This document shows, piece by piece, positions 1 to 8,169 of a DNA stretch of 64,000 bases. The translations under genes were made by a program, and so were the position numbers. Each line of letters starts with the position of its first letter. The stretch's first letter is position 1. Under the pieces are notes generated by a model, which saw nothing but the letters and a program-made list of their open reading frames with translations, did no database searches and was not told the DNA's origin. The stretch comes from Phycisphaerae bacterium (GTDB lineage: Bacteria > Planctomycetota > Phycisphaerae > Phycisphaerales > UBA1924), in NCBI GenBank assembly GCA_014192545.1, contig BJHL01000007.1:101004-165003 (forward strand). Direction: 5' to 3'.

Positions 1-1
1 T

Positions 2-538
2 TGGCTCTTCTGGATGCGCGAAGCACTCGAAACCTGCTCGTCACTCGCTGAGCTCGAACGCTTCATCACCACCACCGACCGCGACCGCGGCGTCATGCTC
101 TTCGCCAGCGACGGCAAAACCGGCGACGCTGCGATTTACGAGTGCACACGCTCTACTTTCCGCCGCATCGACCCGTGGACACTCGCAAGCAACCGCGTGC
201 TCATCGCCACCAACCACTGTCAACACAAACATCCGCGCGATACTGACGAAACCGGCGCGCCGCTCCCGCCGCGCGTTAGCACCAGTAACGGCACCGTCAG
301 TCGCTACAACCGCCTGACGCAGATTCTCTCACACGCCCATCCCGACCACTTACCCGACGACCTCTGCGAAGTCCTCGCCGACGCACGCGTCGAAATGCGC
401 ACTGCCACGCCCGGCAGCACCCTGCGAACAATTTACAGCGCCGTCGCCGACCCCGCACGCAGCCAAGCGTGGTTCGCCAGCGGTGCCTGCCCTGCCGCGA
501 GCACCGGCACATGGCGCCACCTCCGCCTTGCGTGGTAA
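2..538 (+). CDS. C45-family acyltransferase/linear amide hydrolase-like protein, 3' part
   Basis: The reading frame is already open at the left edge (W-L-F-W before the first Met at 14), so only the C-terminal ~178 residues are visible and the true start lies outside the window. The segment REALETCSSLAELERFI matches the stretch in C45 / acyl-CoA:6-aminopenicillanate acyltransferase-like Ntn hydrolases that reads 'R..LE.a.s..Ea'. It is followed by a short beta strand ending in an ALFASDG-like turn and by the family's TNH motif (RVLIATNHCQHK). These enzymes cleave themselves at an N-terminal Cys and act on amide bonds; that Cys would be upstream of the window. The substrate cannot be inferred. 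Family assignment rests on motif resemblance only; its C-terminus is complete, with a stop at 536-538. Confidence 0.55.
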   Translation, partial: WLFWMREALETCSSLAELERFITTTDRDRGVMLFASDGKTGDAAIYECTRSTFRRIDPWTLASNRVLIATNHCQHKHPRDTDETGAPLPPRVSTSNGTVSRYNRLTQILSHAHPDHLPDDLCEVLADARVEMRTATPGSTLRTIYSAVADPARSQAWFASGACPAASTGTWRHLRLAW

Positions 539-682
539 CGCATCCCGCAAACTTCGCTTAATCTGCGATAAAGCCCACTTAACACACGTCGCGACGCAAT
601 CCTGTCGCCTTCGCGCACCAACAATCGCTTACCGATTGACACGCACGGGACCGTCAACACGTTCATCTCAAGGGAGTCTCAC

Positions 683-1750
683 ATGTTCGCTCGCACCACC
701 ACCGTCACACTCGCGGCCTTGGCCATGTCGACTACCGCCGGCCTCGCCCAAGTCGTCGCACCCCAATACGTCAACAACTACGCCATCTTCAACCTCGGCC
801 CCGTCCCCGGCGTCCCCGGTTCCTACGGCGGCGTGGCTATGTCCAACACCGACCCCGATCTCATGCTCATCGGCGGCAATGCCAATGCCTCTACAGGCGG
901 TGTCTACTCCATCCGCGTCCGACGCAACCAATGTGGCAACATCACCGGCTTCATCGGCACCGCGCAGCTTGTCAGCACGGCCCCGCAAATCGACGGCGGT
1001 CTTTTCGTTACCACTGACAATGTCATTCTCACCACGCGTTATAACGACAACGGCATCAACATGATCAAACCGGGCAGCACCGCGCCCGACAAAGTTGTCA
1101 GCCTCACGCCGCTGGGCGTTGCTAGTTCCACCGGCTCGCTCACCATCGTGCCGCAAGGCTTGCCGGGCGCAGGTCGCCTCAAAATCGCTTCGTACAACGC
1201 CAGTACCTTCTACGACGCCACGATCTCGCCTGATGGCCTTGGCACCTACAACGTCAGCAACGTCACTCTCACCGCCAATATCCAAGGCGGCCCCGAAGGC
1301 ATCGCGTACGTCCCCAGCGGCTCGCCTCTTTTCCCCAACCCCGCGCTCCTCATTGCTGAATACGGCGGAGGCCTCATCAGCGCGTGGGACATCAACGCCA
1401 ATGGCGACCCCGTCCCCGGCACGCGCCGCTCGTTCATCACAGGCCTGAGCGGAGCCGAAGGCGCGTTCCTCGACATCACCTCCGGTGACTTCCTCTTCTC
1501 CACCTTCGGCGGCGGCGGCCGCGTCATCGTCGTCCAAGGCTTCGCCGAACGCGTCACCTGCGACTCCATTGACTTCAACCAAAATACCGTCTTCCCCGAA
1601 GACCAAGACGTCATCGACTTCTTCCGCGTCCTTGCAGGCGACGAATGCCCCACCTGCGCCGATATCGACTTCAACAACAACTGCGTCTTCCCAGAAGACC
1701 AAGACGTCATCGACTTCTTCAACGTCCTTGCAGGCGGTACCTGCCCATAA
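683..1750 (+). CDS. Secreted GC-type dockerin protein
   Basis: A 355-residue exported protein. The start is fixed by AGGGAG 9 bases before ATG. A signal peptide (MFARTTTVTLAALAMSTTAGLA) is followed by a ~250-residue beta-rich body with strands such as GGVAMSNTDPDLMLIGG and GPEGIAYVPSGSPLF, reminiscent of a beta-propeller/SMP-30-like fold but not firmly assignable. The last ~70 residues are two calcium-loop repeats: CDSIDFNQNTVFPEDQDV...AGDEC and CADIDFNNNCVFPEDQDV...AGGTC, the second running to the C-terminus. The module suggests docking or surface sorting shared with eight other proteins in this window. A REP-like element and a bidirectional terminator follow the stop codon. The enzymatic role, if any, is unknown. 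Confidence 0.85.
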   Translation: MFARTTTVTLAALAMSTTAGLAQVVAPQYVNNYAIFNLGPVPGVPGSYGGVAMSNTDPDLMLIGGNANASTGGVYSIRVRRNQCGNITGFIGTAQLVSTAPQIDGGLFVTTDNVILTTRYNDNGINMIKPGSTAPDKVVSLTPLGVASSTGSLTIVPQGLPGAGRLKIASYNASTFYDATISPDGLGTYNVSNVTLTANIQGGPEGIAYVPSGSPLFPNPALLIAEYGGGLISAWDINANGDPVPGTRRSFITGLSGAEGAFLDITSGDFLFSTFGGGGRVIVVQGFAERVTCDSIDFNQNTVFPEDQDVIDFFRVLAGDECPTCADIDFNNNCVFPEDQDVIDFFNVLAGGTCP

Positions 1751-1756
1751 CCCCCA

Positions 1757-1791
1757 ACGCCGGACCTGAGGCCCTGCGAAGGTCGGGATCG
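1757..1791 (+). repeat. REP-A palindromic element, copy 1
   Basis: Copy of a REP-like element with consensus arms CCGGACCT and AGGTCCGG around a ~12-base loop (GAGGCYCTGCGA). Here the right arm has lost one C (AGGTCGGG). It lies seven bases after a stop codon, ahead of the terminator hairpin. Confidence 0.7.
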
Positions 1792-1807
1792 CCCACCAGC
1801 CCACATA

Positions 1808-1836
1808 AAAAACCGCTGCAACCCGCAGCGGTTTTT
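1808..1836. terminator. Bidirectional intrinsic terminator
   Basis: A perfect 12-bp inverted repeat (AAAAACCGCTGC / GCAGCGGTTTTT) with a five-base loop. Its A and T flanks give a U-tract on both strands, as expected between the convergent genes ending at 1750 and 1896. Confidence 0.9.
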
Positions 1837-1895
1837 CTTTGCTTTCTATCTCTGTGCTCTCCGCGTCTCCGTGGCGAAATGTCTCTCGGTCTTTC

Positions 1896-2312
1896 TCACC
1901 GAAGCTTCAAAGCGTTCCCCGACCACTGCGTCGGAAACGCCCGCTTTGGATCACTCGGCCCCAGCGGAATATTCCAATCAATCGTGTCGTACACCTCATC
2001 CATCACATCCAGCGCAAGCTCACGATCCTTCTCCGCATCAAACGGCAACCACGGAATCGTCGCCAGCCCCACATTCGCCGCTCGCAGCGAGTACTGCATC
2101 TCGTTCAAATGATCCAGCCGCGCCCGCCGATCCGTCTGCTCAGGCCCCATCGCCAGCACGCGTTTGTGTTCTTTCTTCAGCGTGCTTTCCACGCTGTCGG
2201 CCTTGTCGCGCACCATCTCTAGCTTCGACTTCGCGCACCCGCTCAGCCCGCCGCTCACTCCGCCAAGCATCAAAACCGCAGCCGCCGCGACGATGATCGA
2301 TTTCCATTGCAT
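1896..2312 (-). CDS. Small lipoprotein of unknown function
   Basis: About 138 residues from ATG at 2312 (MQWKSIIVAAAAVLMLGG...). A Met 16 codons further upstream is possible but would put charged residues before the signal sequence. The lipobox LSGC followed by AKSK predicts a signal peptidase II cleaved lipoprotein. The mature part is charged and helical (KADSVESTLKKEHKRVLAMGPEQTDRRARLDHLNEMQYSLRAA), probably coiled coil, and ends in an acidic/aromatic stretch. It is divergent from the TolQ/ExbD operon with only ~70 bp between starts, so a shared promoter region and an envelope role are plausible. I do not recognise the family. Confidence 0.75.
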   Translation of the reverse strand: MQWKSIIVAAAAVLMLGGVSGGLSGCAKSKLEMVRDKADSVESTLKKEHKRVLAMGPEQTDRRARLDHLNEMQYSLRAANVGLATIPWLPFDAEKDRELALDVMDEVYDTIDWNIPLGPSDPKRAFPTQWSGNALKLR

Positions 2313-2383
2313 GCCTGATGGTACCCGCCCTCTTCCTTCGCGCAACCCGCTCCTCACCACGCCAACCCCCCAATACTTGCTGC

Positions 2384-3028
2384 ATGTTCATCCTCGCCCA
2401 AACTTCGCGCACCAGCCTCTGGTCGCTCTTCATGCAGTCCTTCGACGTCTTCACCGTCCTGCTCATCGCCGGCTCCATCTTCGGCGTCGCCCTCATCTTC
2501 CTCTGTTGCGTCGAAATCAAACGTAAAAACATCGCCCCCGAGCAGCACGCCAGCAAAATGCTCGACCTCGCCCGCCAAGGCCGGCTCGAAGAAGTTCGCG
2601 ATTCCTGCGTGCGCGACGATTCACTCCTTTCGCGCGTCGTCCGCGCGGCAATCGCCGCACCGCGAAACCCGCTCGCCATGCGCGAAGCCGCCGAACTCGC
2701 CGCCAGCGAAGAATCCGCAAGCTGGTTCCGCAAAATTGACCTGCTCAACGTTATCGGCAACCTCGGCCCACTCGTGGGCCTCGCAGGCACCGTCTGGGGC
2801 ATGATTCTCGCTTTCACCAGCTTGGGAGAAACGGGCGGCCAAGCCGGCCCCGCCCAGCTCAGCCTGGGCATCAGCAAAGCCCTCTTCCACACCTTGCTGG
2901 GCCTGTGCCTCGCCATCCCCTGCCTCTTCGCTTACGGCATGCTCCGCAACAAACTCGACAAACTCTGCACGAGAGCCATCGTCGTCGCCAGCGAAATCGT
3001 CGAGTATCTCAGCAGCAAAACCAACTAA
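2384..3028 (+). CDS. MotA/TolQ/ExbB proton channel family protein
   Basis: Inner-membrane proton-channel subunit, ~214 residues from ATG at 2384; an upstream in-frame GTG at 2318 would add a low-quality Arg/Pro-rich N-terminus. A first transmembrane segment (FDVFTVLLIAGSIFGVALIFL) is followed by a cytoplasmic helical stretch and then the family core: LLNVIGNLGPLVGLAGTVWGMILAF and the last helix LSLGISKALFHTLLGLCLAIPCLFAYG. The G-x-L-G-P-L-x-G-L-x-G-T-V pattern is diagnostic. It is followed by two ExbD/TolR-like genes, so the three probably make one stator complex that transmits proton-motive force to the outer membrane or envelope. No TonB, TolA, TolB or Pal is adjacent, so the driven partner is unknown. 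Confidence 0.9.
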   Translation: MFILAQTSRTSLWSLFMQSFDVFTVLLIAGSIFGVALIFLCCVEIKRKNIAPEQHASKMLDLARQGRLEEVRDSCVRDDSLLSRVVRAAIAAPRNPLAMREAAELAASEESASWFRKIDLLNVIGNLGPLVGLAGTVWGMILAFTSLGETGGQAGPAQLSLGISKALFHTLLGLCLAIPCLFAYGMLRNKLDKLCTRAIVVASEIVEYLSSKTN

Positions 3029-3042
3029 TTCTCTGCTTGACC

Positions 3043-3077
3043 CTAATGCCCAATCCCTAGTCCCCAGTGCCTCCCCA
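3043..3077 (+). repeat. STRR-like heptanucleotide array
   Basis: Five consecutive 7-mers: CTAATGC, CCAATCC, CTAGTCC, CCAGTGC, CTCCCCA. They fill the gap between the TolQ-like gene and the first ExbD gene and run into the ATG at 3077, so no Shine-Dalgarno sequence is left. They resemble the short tandemly repeated heptamers of filamentous cyanobacteria and match the array at 51973. Confidence 0.6.
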
Positions 3078-3526
3078 TGTCTTTCCGCCACTTCCATCAC
3101 CACTCCTCCGCCGACAAAATCAACGTCACACCACTCATCGACGTGGTCATGGTGCTCATCGTCTTCTATCTCATCGTCGGCAAGCTCGCCACCGACAGCT
3201 CCGCCCGCGTCGAACTCCCGCGCACGCCGCTTGGCGCACAACAACAAGACCGGGGCTTGGTCATCAGCCTCGCCATCGATGACCAAGGCCAGCAAGCCCT
3301 CACTCTCGACGGCAACGACATCACCCTCGACCAACTCACCAGCGAACTCACCCTGCGCATGCCCGAACTGGCAACTGGCACGCAATCCCAGCCCGTCAGC
3401 CTGCGCGCCGACCGTCGATTCAGCTTCGGCGAAGTCCAGCCCATCGTCGCCGCGTGCAAAGCCGCAGGCGTCACCAGCCTCAAACTCATCACCACGCGCA
3501 GCGCAACGCAAAGAGGCACACCATGA
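3077..3526 (+). CDS. ExbD/TolR-type biopolymer transport protein (first copy)
   Basis: A 149-residue single-pass inner-membrane protein. A short cytoplasmic N-terminus ends in the hallmark INVTPLIDVVMVLIVFYLIVG, whose Asp in the PLIDV motif takes part in proton translocation. The periplasmic domain (ISLAIDDQGQQALTLDGNDITLDQLTSEL...) has the ExbD beta-alpha fold. It lies 48 bp after the TolQ-like gene and overlaps the next gene by four bases (ATGA), so the three genes are one translationally coupled unit. Its ATG has no visible Shine-Dalgarno because the preceding DNA is a heptamer array. Confidence 0.92.
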   Translation: MSFRHFHHHSSADKINVTPLIDVVMVLIVFYLIVGKLATDSSARVELPRTPLGAQQQDRGLVISLAIDDQGQQALTLDGNDITLDQLTSELTLRMPELATGTQSQPVSLRADRRFSFGEVQPIVAACKAAGVTSLKLITTRSATQRGTP

Positions 3527-3993
3527 CGACCTACGGCCCGCGCTCGGGTCCTCATATTGGTACCTACCGCAACCGCTCCGCCCGCGCCACCTACGAATCC
3601 CACATCGGCCCCAACATGACGCCCATGGTCGATGTGGTCATGGTCATCCTCATCTTTTTCATGGCCAGCACAGTGGTCTTAGGCCCCGAGTGGTTCATCC
3701 CCGCGCGCGTGCCCAAGCAAGATGCACTCGCTCCGCAAACCCAAAACACGCCGCCGCCGCGCGCCATCATCAAACTCACGCGCAGCAACGACGTCACGAT
3801 CATTACCATCAACGACCAACCAACAACGCTCGAGTCGCTCGTCCAAACCCTCGCGAGCATTATTCCATCCGACCGCCAAGCCGACGCGATTATCCTCGTG
3901 CAGCCTGAGTCAAACGTCCCCTACGAAGACGTCGTCCAAACCCACGCCACCTGCACACAAGCTGGCTACCGCAAAGTCGGCCTAGGCAGCTAA
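3523..3993 (+). CDS. ExbD/TolR-type biopolymer transport protein (second copy)
   Basis: 156 residues, starting at the ATG that overlaps the stop of the preceding gene (ATGA at 3523-3526). It has a longer polar N-terminus (MTTYGPRSGPHIGTYRNR...), then NMTPMVDVVMVILIFFMASTVV with the conserved Asp in the membrane helix, and a periplasmic domain with RAIIKLTRSNDVTIITINDQP. It is paralogous to the first copy but diverged. Tandem ExbD pairs probably form a heteromeric periplasmic clamp with the TolQ-like ring. A REP-A element and a terminator follow. Confidence 0.9.
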   Translation: MTTYGPRSGPHIGTYRNRSARATYESHIGPNMTPMVDVVMVILIFFMASTVVLGPEWFIPARVPKQDALAPQTQNTPPPRAIIKLTRSNDVTIITINDQPTTLESLVQTLASIIPSDRQADAIILVQPESNVPYEDVVQTHATCTQAGYRKVGLGS

Positions 3994-4010
3994 AGCCCCC
4001 ACACCCTAAC

Positions 4011-4049
4011 CCGACGCCGGACCTGAGGCTTTGCGAAGGTCCGGATCGA
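4011..4049 (+). repeat. REP-A palindromic element, copy 2
   Basis: Perfect arms CCGGACCT (4017-4024) and AGGTCCGG (4037-4044) around loop GAGGCTTTGCGA, with flanks CCGACG and ATCGA. It lies 18 bases after the stop of the second ExbD gene. Confidence 0.85.
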
Positions 4050-4074
4050 ACACCCAATCCACACCCAAAAACAG

Positions 4075-4104
4075 AAAAGGCCCGCACTCACGCGCAGGCC
4101 TTTC
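4075..4104. terminator. Probable bidirectional terminator
   Basis: Hairpin AAAAGGCC...GGCCTTT with an imperfect lower stem (CGC/GCA) between the convergent ExbD and esterase genes. A tract on one side and T tract on the other. Confidence 0.65.
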
Positions 4105-4127
4105 CTCCGTCACTTCGTCACTTCTCC

Positions 4128-5225
4128 TCACGAACACCCCCCGCCCGCCAGAACATTGAAGAAGTCAATCACATCCGCATCCTCCGGAAACACCGCGTTG
4201 TTGTTGAAGTCGATGTCATTGCAAGTTGCGCAGGTGCCGCCGGCGAGGACGCTAAAGAAATCGACGATGTCCTGATCTTCTGGAAAGACGCCATTGTTAT
4301 TGAAGTCGATGGTGTCGCAGGGTGAATTGAGTGCGTCGCGGTAGAAGTTCCAGTTGGTGGGGCCCAGGGCTTGCAGCAGTGCGAGCGCGTCGTGGCCGAT
4401 GCCGGGACAGGTCTGCCACGTGTGCGGGATGTTGAGTGTGATGAGGTGCGCGTGCAGATCCGCGTTTGGGCCCAGCATGGCGTCGCTTTCGCCCACGGCT
4501 ATGCGGAGGCGAAGCTGACTCGTGACGATCGCTGAGGTGTTGATCTGCGCAAGATTCCACGGGCTGGCGGCGAAGAAGAGCGCGGGATCGCTGTTCCACA
4601 CGTCGGCGAAGATCGCGGCGCGTGCGGCAGGTGAGACGCTGGTGCCGGGCGGCGGATTCATGAAGTCGAGCTGGACAGGGCCAGCGCCGAACATGGACGC
4701 GGCGACGAACCGGTCGCTGTATTTGAAGGCGAGTCGGCCTGTGCCGTAGCCGCCCATGCTGAAGCCTTCGAGGATCCGGCCGCGGCGATCGGGGATGGTG
4801 CGGAAGGTCGCGTCAACATGCGGAATGAGCTCCTCCATGATGACGGTTTCCATCGGGCGCGAGCCGTTGGCGGCGTCGCTGTACATGCCGTTGGGCATGC
4901 CGTTGGGAAATACGATGAGCATGGGCGGGATATCGCCGCGTGAGATCGCGCCCGCGAACCACGAACTGACTGTTGCAATGCCAGCCGTGGGCGAGCCAGA
5001 GCCGTGCAGCCAGTAGAGCACGGGAAAACGCTGCTGCGTTTGCGTGTCGTAGATGGGCGGCGTGTAAATATGGAAGCTGACGGCTGTGCCTGCCGCCGCG
5101 CTTTGGAACGTGCGATATTGGACGCGCGGCGCGGTGACGGGCTGCGTGGTCCACTGTGCCAAGGCAGGCTGTGCAGTTGCAAGTGCGATGCACAGGACTA
5201 CGGCAATATGCAAATAGCGATTCAT
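4128..5225 (-). CDS. Secreted alpha/beta-hydrolase esterase with GC-type dockerin
   Basis: 365 residues. ATG at 5225 is preceded by GGAGG with good spacing and starts a signal peptide (MNRYLHIAVVLCIALATAQPALA). The body is an esterase-D/feruloyl-esterase type alpha/beta hydrolase: FPVLYWLHGSGSP (oxyanion side), the nucleophile elbow G-F-S-M-G-G, a likely acid in AVGESDAML and the catalytic His in CPGIGHDAL. Such enzymes release acyl groups (for example feruloyl or acetyl) from polysaccharides. The C-terminus carries two dockerin repeats (CDTIDFNNNGVFPEDQD... and CNDIDFNNNAVFPEDAD...) ending GGGCS. The amylase gene upstream on the same strand is only 48 bp away and also carries the module, suggesting a polysaccharide-degrading operon. 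Confidence 0.88.
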   Translation of the reverse strand: MNRYLHIAVVLCIALATAQPALAQWTTQPVTAPRVQYRTFQSAAAGTAVSFHIYTPPIYDTQTQQRFPVLYWLHGSGSPTAGIATVSSWFAGAISRGDIPPMLIVFPNGMPNGMYSDAANGSRPMETVIMEELIPHVDATFRTIPDRRGRILEGFSMGGYGTGRLAFKYSDRFVAASMFGAGPVQLDFMNPPPGTSVSPAARAAIFADVWNSDPALFFAASPWNLAQINTSAIVTSQLRLRIAVGESDAMLGPNADLHAHLITLNIPHTWQTCPGIGHDALALLQALGPTNWNFYRDALNSPCDTIDFNNNGVFPEDQDIVDFFSVLAGGTCATCNDIDFNNNAVFPEDADVIDFFNVLAGGGCS

Positions 5226-5273
5226 TGTGCCTCCGTTGTGTTCAACGAGCAGGGGCAAGACCTATTGCATGGT

Positions 5274-7871
5274 TTACGAACATGTCCCGCCAGCGAGCAC
5301 GTTGAAGAAGTCCACAACGTCGACGTCTTCGGGGAAGACTTGGTTGTTATTGAAGTCGATGTCGTTGCAAGTTGCACATGTGCCGCCCGCGAGGACGTTG
5401 AAGAAATCAACGATGTCCTGATCCTCGGGGAAGACGCCATTGTTGTTGAAGTCGATGGAGTCGCAGCCAGCGGCGGGGAAGGTGAGAAGCACGAATTGTG
5501 AGCCCGGTATGTTGTTGAGATTGGGAGCCGTACCAAGATCACCCGCCGAAGCAGGACAGCCCGGCAGCCACTGGTTGCCAAATGTGCCGTTCACGCGCAC
5601 CAGTCCAGCGGCGATGCGAAGCCTTTGACCCGCGCGCGCACCCGCAGCAAGCGGCACGCCCAGATCGGCATAAGGCAAACGCGCTTCGAGACCGGTCGTC
5701 GCCGTTGCCGCAGCAGCGACACTGGTCGATGTAATGCCAGCAGTGTTGGAATTGTCCATCGCAACAAGCAAGCCGTTGGGATTGGTGCCGCCCGCAAGGA
5801 TGCCCGCGCCACTGCCGACAATGCCGCTGCCTTGGTAGACCTTTGCTGAGCCACCAACTGCAACAGTCACATGATCGACGTAGATCGCACCGTTGTAGAA
5901 GTTGATGAAGTAAATGTGGTTGGGAGCAAAACCAGCATCAAGCATGGTGCCCGTGAGAAGTTGCAACGCAGCCGGCGGCGGCGTAAATGGCGTCGTGTTG
6001 AGCACATTCTGACCACCAGTGCCTGACTCGACGAGCAGCACGATGGCCGAGCCGTCCGTGGGTACGTTGGACGTGATGCCAACCCGCAGACCATCATCCG
6101 TCGCGCGGACGAAGAGTTGATTGAGTTCCGCTACGTTGTTGGTCATGTTGGTGGGCGCAGTTTGCGAAGCAAACAGGTTGGCTGGGCCCGCGTCTTGCGG
6201 AATCGAGCGGCCATCGATGTCTTGCGGCGGAGGCGGCGGCGGCGTGTATGTGAGATTCGCGTTGAGAATGGCGTACGAGTAAGGTTGCAGCGAGAGCGCA
6301 TACGCGGCACGATTCGCCGTAGTGATAGTTGGGCGAGATGCTCCCGTCAGAAGATCAACCGGCGTGGTCGAGCCGCTCGCGACGCCAAAAGCGGACAGAT
6401 CAAGCGATGCGTTCACCGCAACGTTGCCCAGATTGATCGCAACAAGCACCTTCTGATCATTGTGCACACGCACAAACGACCAAACACGCGTGGAGTTGTT
6501 GGTAATGGGCACATACGAGCCTCGGCGGAGGGCAATGTTGTTGGTGCGGGCCGCGATGAGCGAGCGATAGGTTTCGAGCAGGCTCCCTGCAACGCCTTGT
6601 TGTTCTTGCACGCTGCGGCCATCGTTGTTCTGCGAGAAACGGCTGTTGTAGGCGGACGTATTGAGCACCCAGTAATTACTCATGGGGGCAGCATTCACCG
6701 CAAGCCACTTGAAGGGCTCGCGCATCGGAATGTCGTTGGCGTCGCTGCCCCAGTTGCCCTTGGTGCCGCGCATGCCGATCTCGTCGCCGTAATAAATGTT
6801 GGGTGGAAATGGCTGGCTGAGCAGCACCGCCGCGCCAACTTTCTGCTTGGCGGTGTTGCCACCCCACACCGATGCGATGCGATCTGAATCATGATCGTTG
6901 GTTTGGGCCACGACAACTTTGCCAGTAGGTGTTGCGAGCAAAGTGTTGGCCATCGACGAGTACAAACCGGCGGCGAGTTCGTCGCGCACCGCATCGCGCG
7001 CAGCGAACTCAAAAGGCTTGGTGAGTACCGCATCAAAACCGTTGGGCGTCAGAACTTCAGTGCCATATGAGCCCCAGTCACCATGCTCGCCGAAGATGAA
7101 GATGCCCGGCTTGGTTGCACGAAGACTCGTGCAGAACTGCTCCCAAAATGCGATGTTCGCGCCCCAGCCTTCAGGGGCGTTGGCGTAGATGTGATCGAGC
7201 CGGAAGCCGTCTACGCCATCGCTGGTATTGCCGTCGTTGTTGGGATCAAGCCACTTGCGCGCCCAGTTGGTCACAGTGGCGGCGGCGGAAGCGTTGGTGA
7301 GGTTCCAATGAATGAACCCCACGCTGGTGCCGTTCCACGTGTTGAATGTGTAGCCCTGATACTGCGTGTTGCCGGTGTTGGTAAAAGCGAGCCATGGGTC
7401 AAACTGGCTGGCGGGGTTGTTGAAGGCTGACGAGTAGTAGGTGGAGTTGGTCGAAACGCCATAAGCGACAAAGTCGAGGATGACTTTCATGTTTCGAGCG
7501 TGCGCGCCATCGATGAACGTCTGCAACTGAGCTTGCGTGCCAAAACGCGTGTTGAGTGTGTCGGCCGGGCCGTGTTGATAGCCGTGATATGCATTCGACG
7601 GAAAAATCGGCTGCAGATAGATCATCGTGACGCCCAGACTTTGCAGATAGTCAAGGCTCGGCGCAGAGGCGAGTCCGCCGAAATCGCCGAAGCGAGTTGG
7701 TGTTACGCCACCTTGCTGATCGTTGTTGGAGTCACGCCACGCAATCGGCATGATCTGATAGATGACCTCGTCCTGAAACGGACGAGCAGTCTGGGCAGAA
7801 AGCTCGTGCGTAAAGCAAGCAGCAAGAATGAGTGAGATGGTTCGCGAGAAAAAGCGATGAGGTGTTTTCAC
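5274..7871 (-). CDS. Secreted GH13 alpha-amylase family protein with GC-type dockerin
   Basis: 865 residues with a signal peptide (ISLILAACFTHELSAQ). The GH13 barrel starts at DEVIYQIMPIAWRD. Conserved regions are visible: DFVAYGV (region I, atypical at its end), GVDGFRLDH with nucleophile Asp226, FIFGEHGDW with acid/base Glu262, and TNDHDSD with the transition-state His-Asp (327-328). It probably hydrolyses alpha-1,4-glucans outside the cell. Beyond ~residue 550 a PPPPPP linker leads to a beta-rich domain (DIDGRSIPQDAG... to ~800), then two dockerin repeats ending GGTCS. Its stop is 48 bp from the start of the esterase gene. A REP-A copy lies upstream. Confidence 0.93.
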   Translation of the reverse strand: MKTPHRFFSRTISLILAACFTHELSAQTARPFQDEVIYQIMPIAWRDSNNDQQGGVTPTRFGDFGGLASAPSLDYLQSLGVTMIYLQPIFPSNAYHGYQHGPADTLNTRFGTQAQLQTFIDGAHARNMKVILDFVAYGVSTNSTYYSSAFNNPASQFDPWLAFTNTGNTQYQGYTFNTWNGTSVGFIHWNLTNASAAATVTNWARKWLDPNNDGNTSDGVDGFRLDHIYANAPEGWGANIAFWEQFCTSLRATKPGIFIFGEHGDWGSYGTEVLTPNGFDAVLTKPFEFAARDAVRDELAAGLYSSMANTLLATPTGKVVVAQTNDHDSDRIASVWGGNTAKQKVGAAVLLSQPFPPNIYYGDEIGMRGTKGNWGSDANDIPMREPFKWLAVNAAPMSNYWVLNTSAYNSRFSQNNDGRSVQEQQGVAGSLLETYRSLIAARTNNIALRRGSYVPITNNSTRVWSFVRVHNDQKVLVAINLGNVAVNASLDLSAFGVASGSTTPVDLLTGASRPTITTANRAAYALSLQPYSYAILNANLTYTPPPPPPQDIDGRSIPQDAGPANLFASQTAPTNMTNNVAELNQLFVRATDDGLRVGITSNVPTDGSAIVLLVESGTGGQNVLNTTPFTPPPAALQLLTGTMLDAGFAPNHIYFINFYNGAIYVDHVTVAVGGSAKVYQGSGIVGSGAGILAGGTNPNGLLVAMDNSNTAGITSTSVAAAATATTGLEARLPYADLGVPLAAGARAGQRLRIAAGLVRVNGTFGNQWLPGCPASAGDLGTAPNLNNIPGSQFVLLTFPAAGCDSIDFNNNGVFPEDQDIVDFFNVLAGGTCATCNDIDFNNNQVFPEDVDVVDFFNVLAGGTCS

Positions 7872-8169
7872 GGGTGAATCCGGTGTAGGTCAGCGAGTTG
7901 CGCGAGTTTACACGAGGCGTCAAGGGCCGCCCGCGGCGAATCGCACGGATTTCACGATAAAAAATCTGCCCACGCAAACCCCGACGCCAGGCCTGAGACC
8001 CTGCGAAGGCCCGGATCAAGCCGCAACCCGCGTCCGACAACACCAAACAATCGCACTCGCACGAACTACGTTGCCGCGTTTGCAGTCACTTCCCACGCGT
8101 AAAGCTGTCTCCTCCTGAACTTCACAAAGCCTCAGGCAAAACCTCATCCCCTGGCGTCACCACCAAACC
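7872..8169. other. Intergenic region with a REP-A copy
   Basis: Between two same-strand dockerin genes. Apart from the REP-A element at 7981-8019 and a possible degenerate fragment near 8124-8140 (CACAAAGCCTCAGGC), I see no RNA gene, convincing promoter or terminator. Confidence 0.5.
7981..8019 (+). repeat. REP-A palindromic element, copy 3 (compensated stem)
   Basis: Arms CCAGGCCT and AGGCCCGG around loop GAGACCCTGCGA. Relative to the consensus, an A-T stem pair is replaced by G-C on both arms. This compensatory change supports a selected hairpin; one other position (A opposite C) is mismatched. Confidence 0.7.

Noticed and set aside
637..682. TTGACA upstream of the first dockerin gene as a promoter
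   Set aside because: A good -35 box but no acceptable -10 hexamer 16-19 bases downstream.
668..1804. 378-codon minus-strand open frame opposite the first dockerin gene
   Set aside because: Antisense of a gene with signal peptide and dockerin repeats; the repeated VEEVDDVLVF-type stretches are just the reverse reading of the calcium loops, which recurs opposite every dockerin gene.
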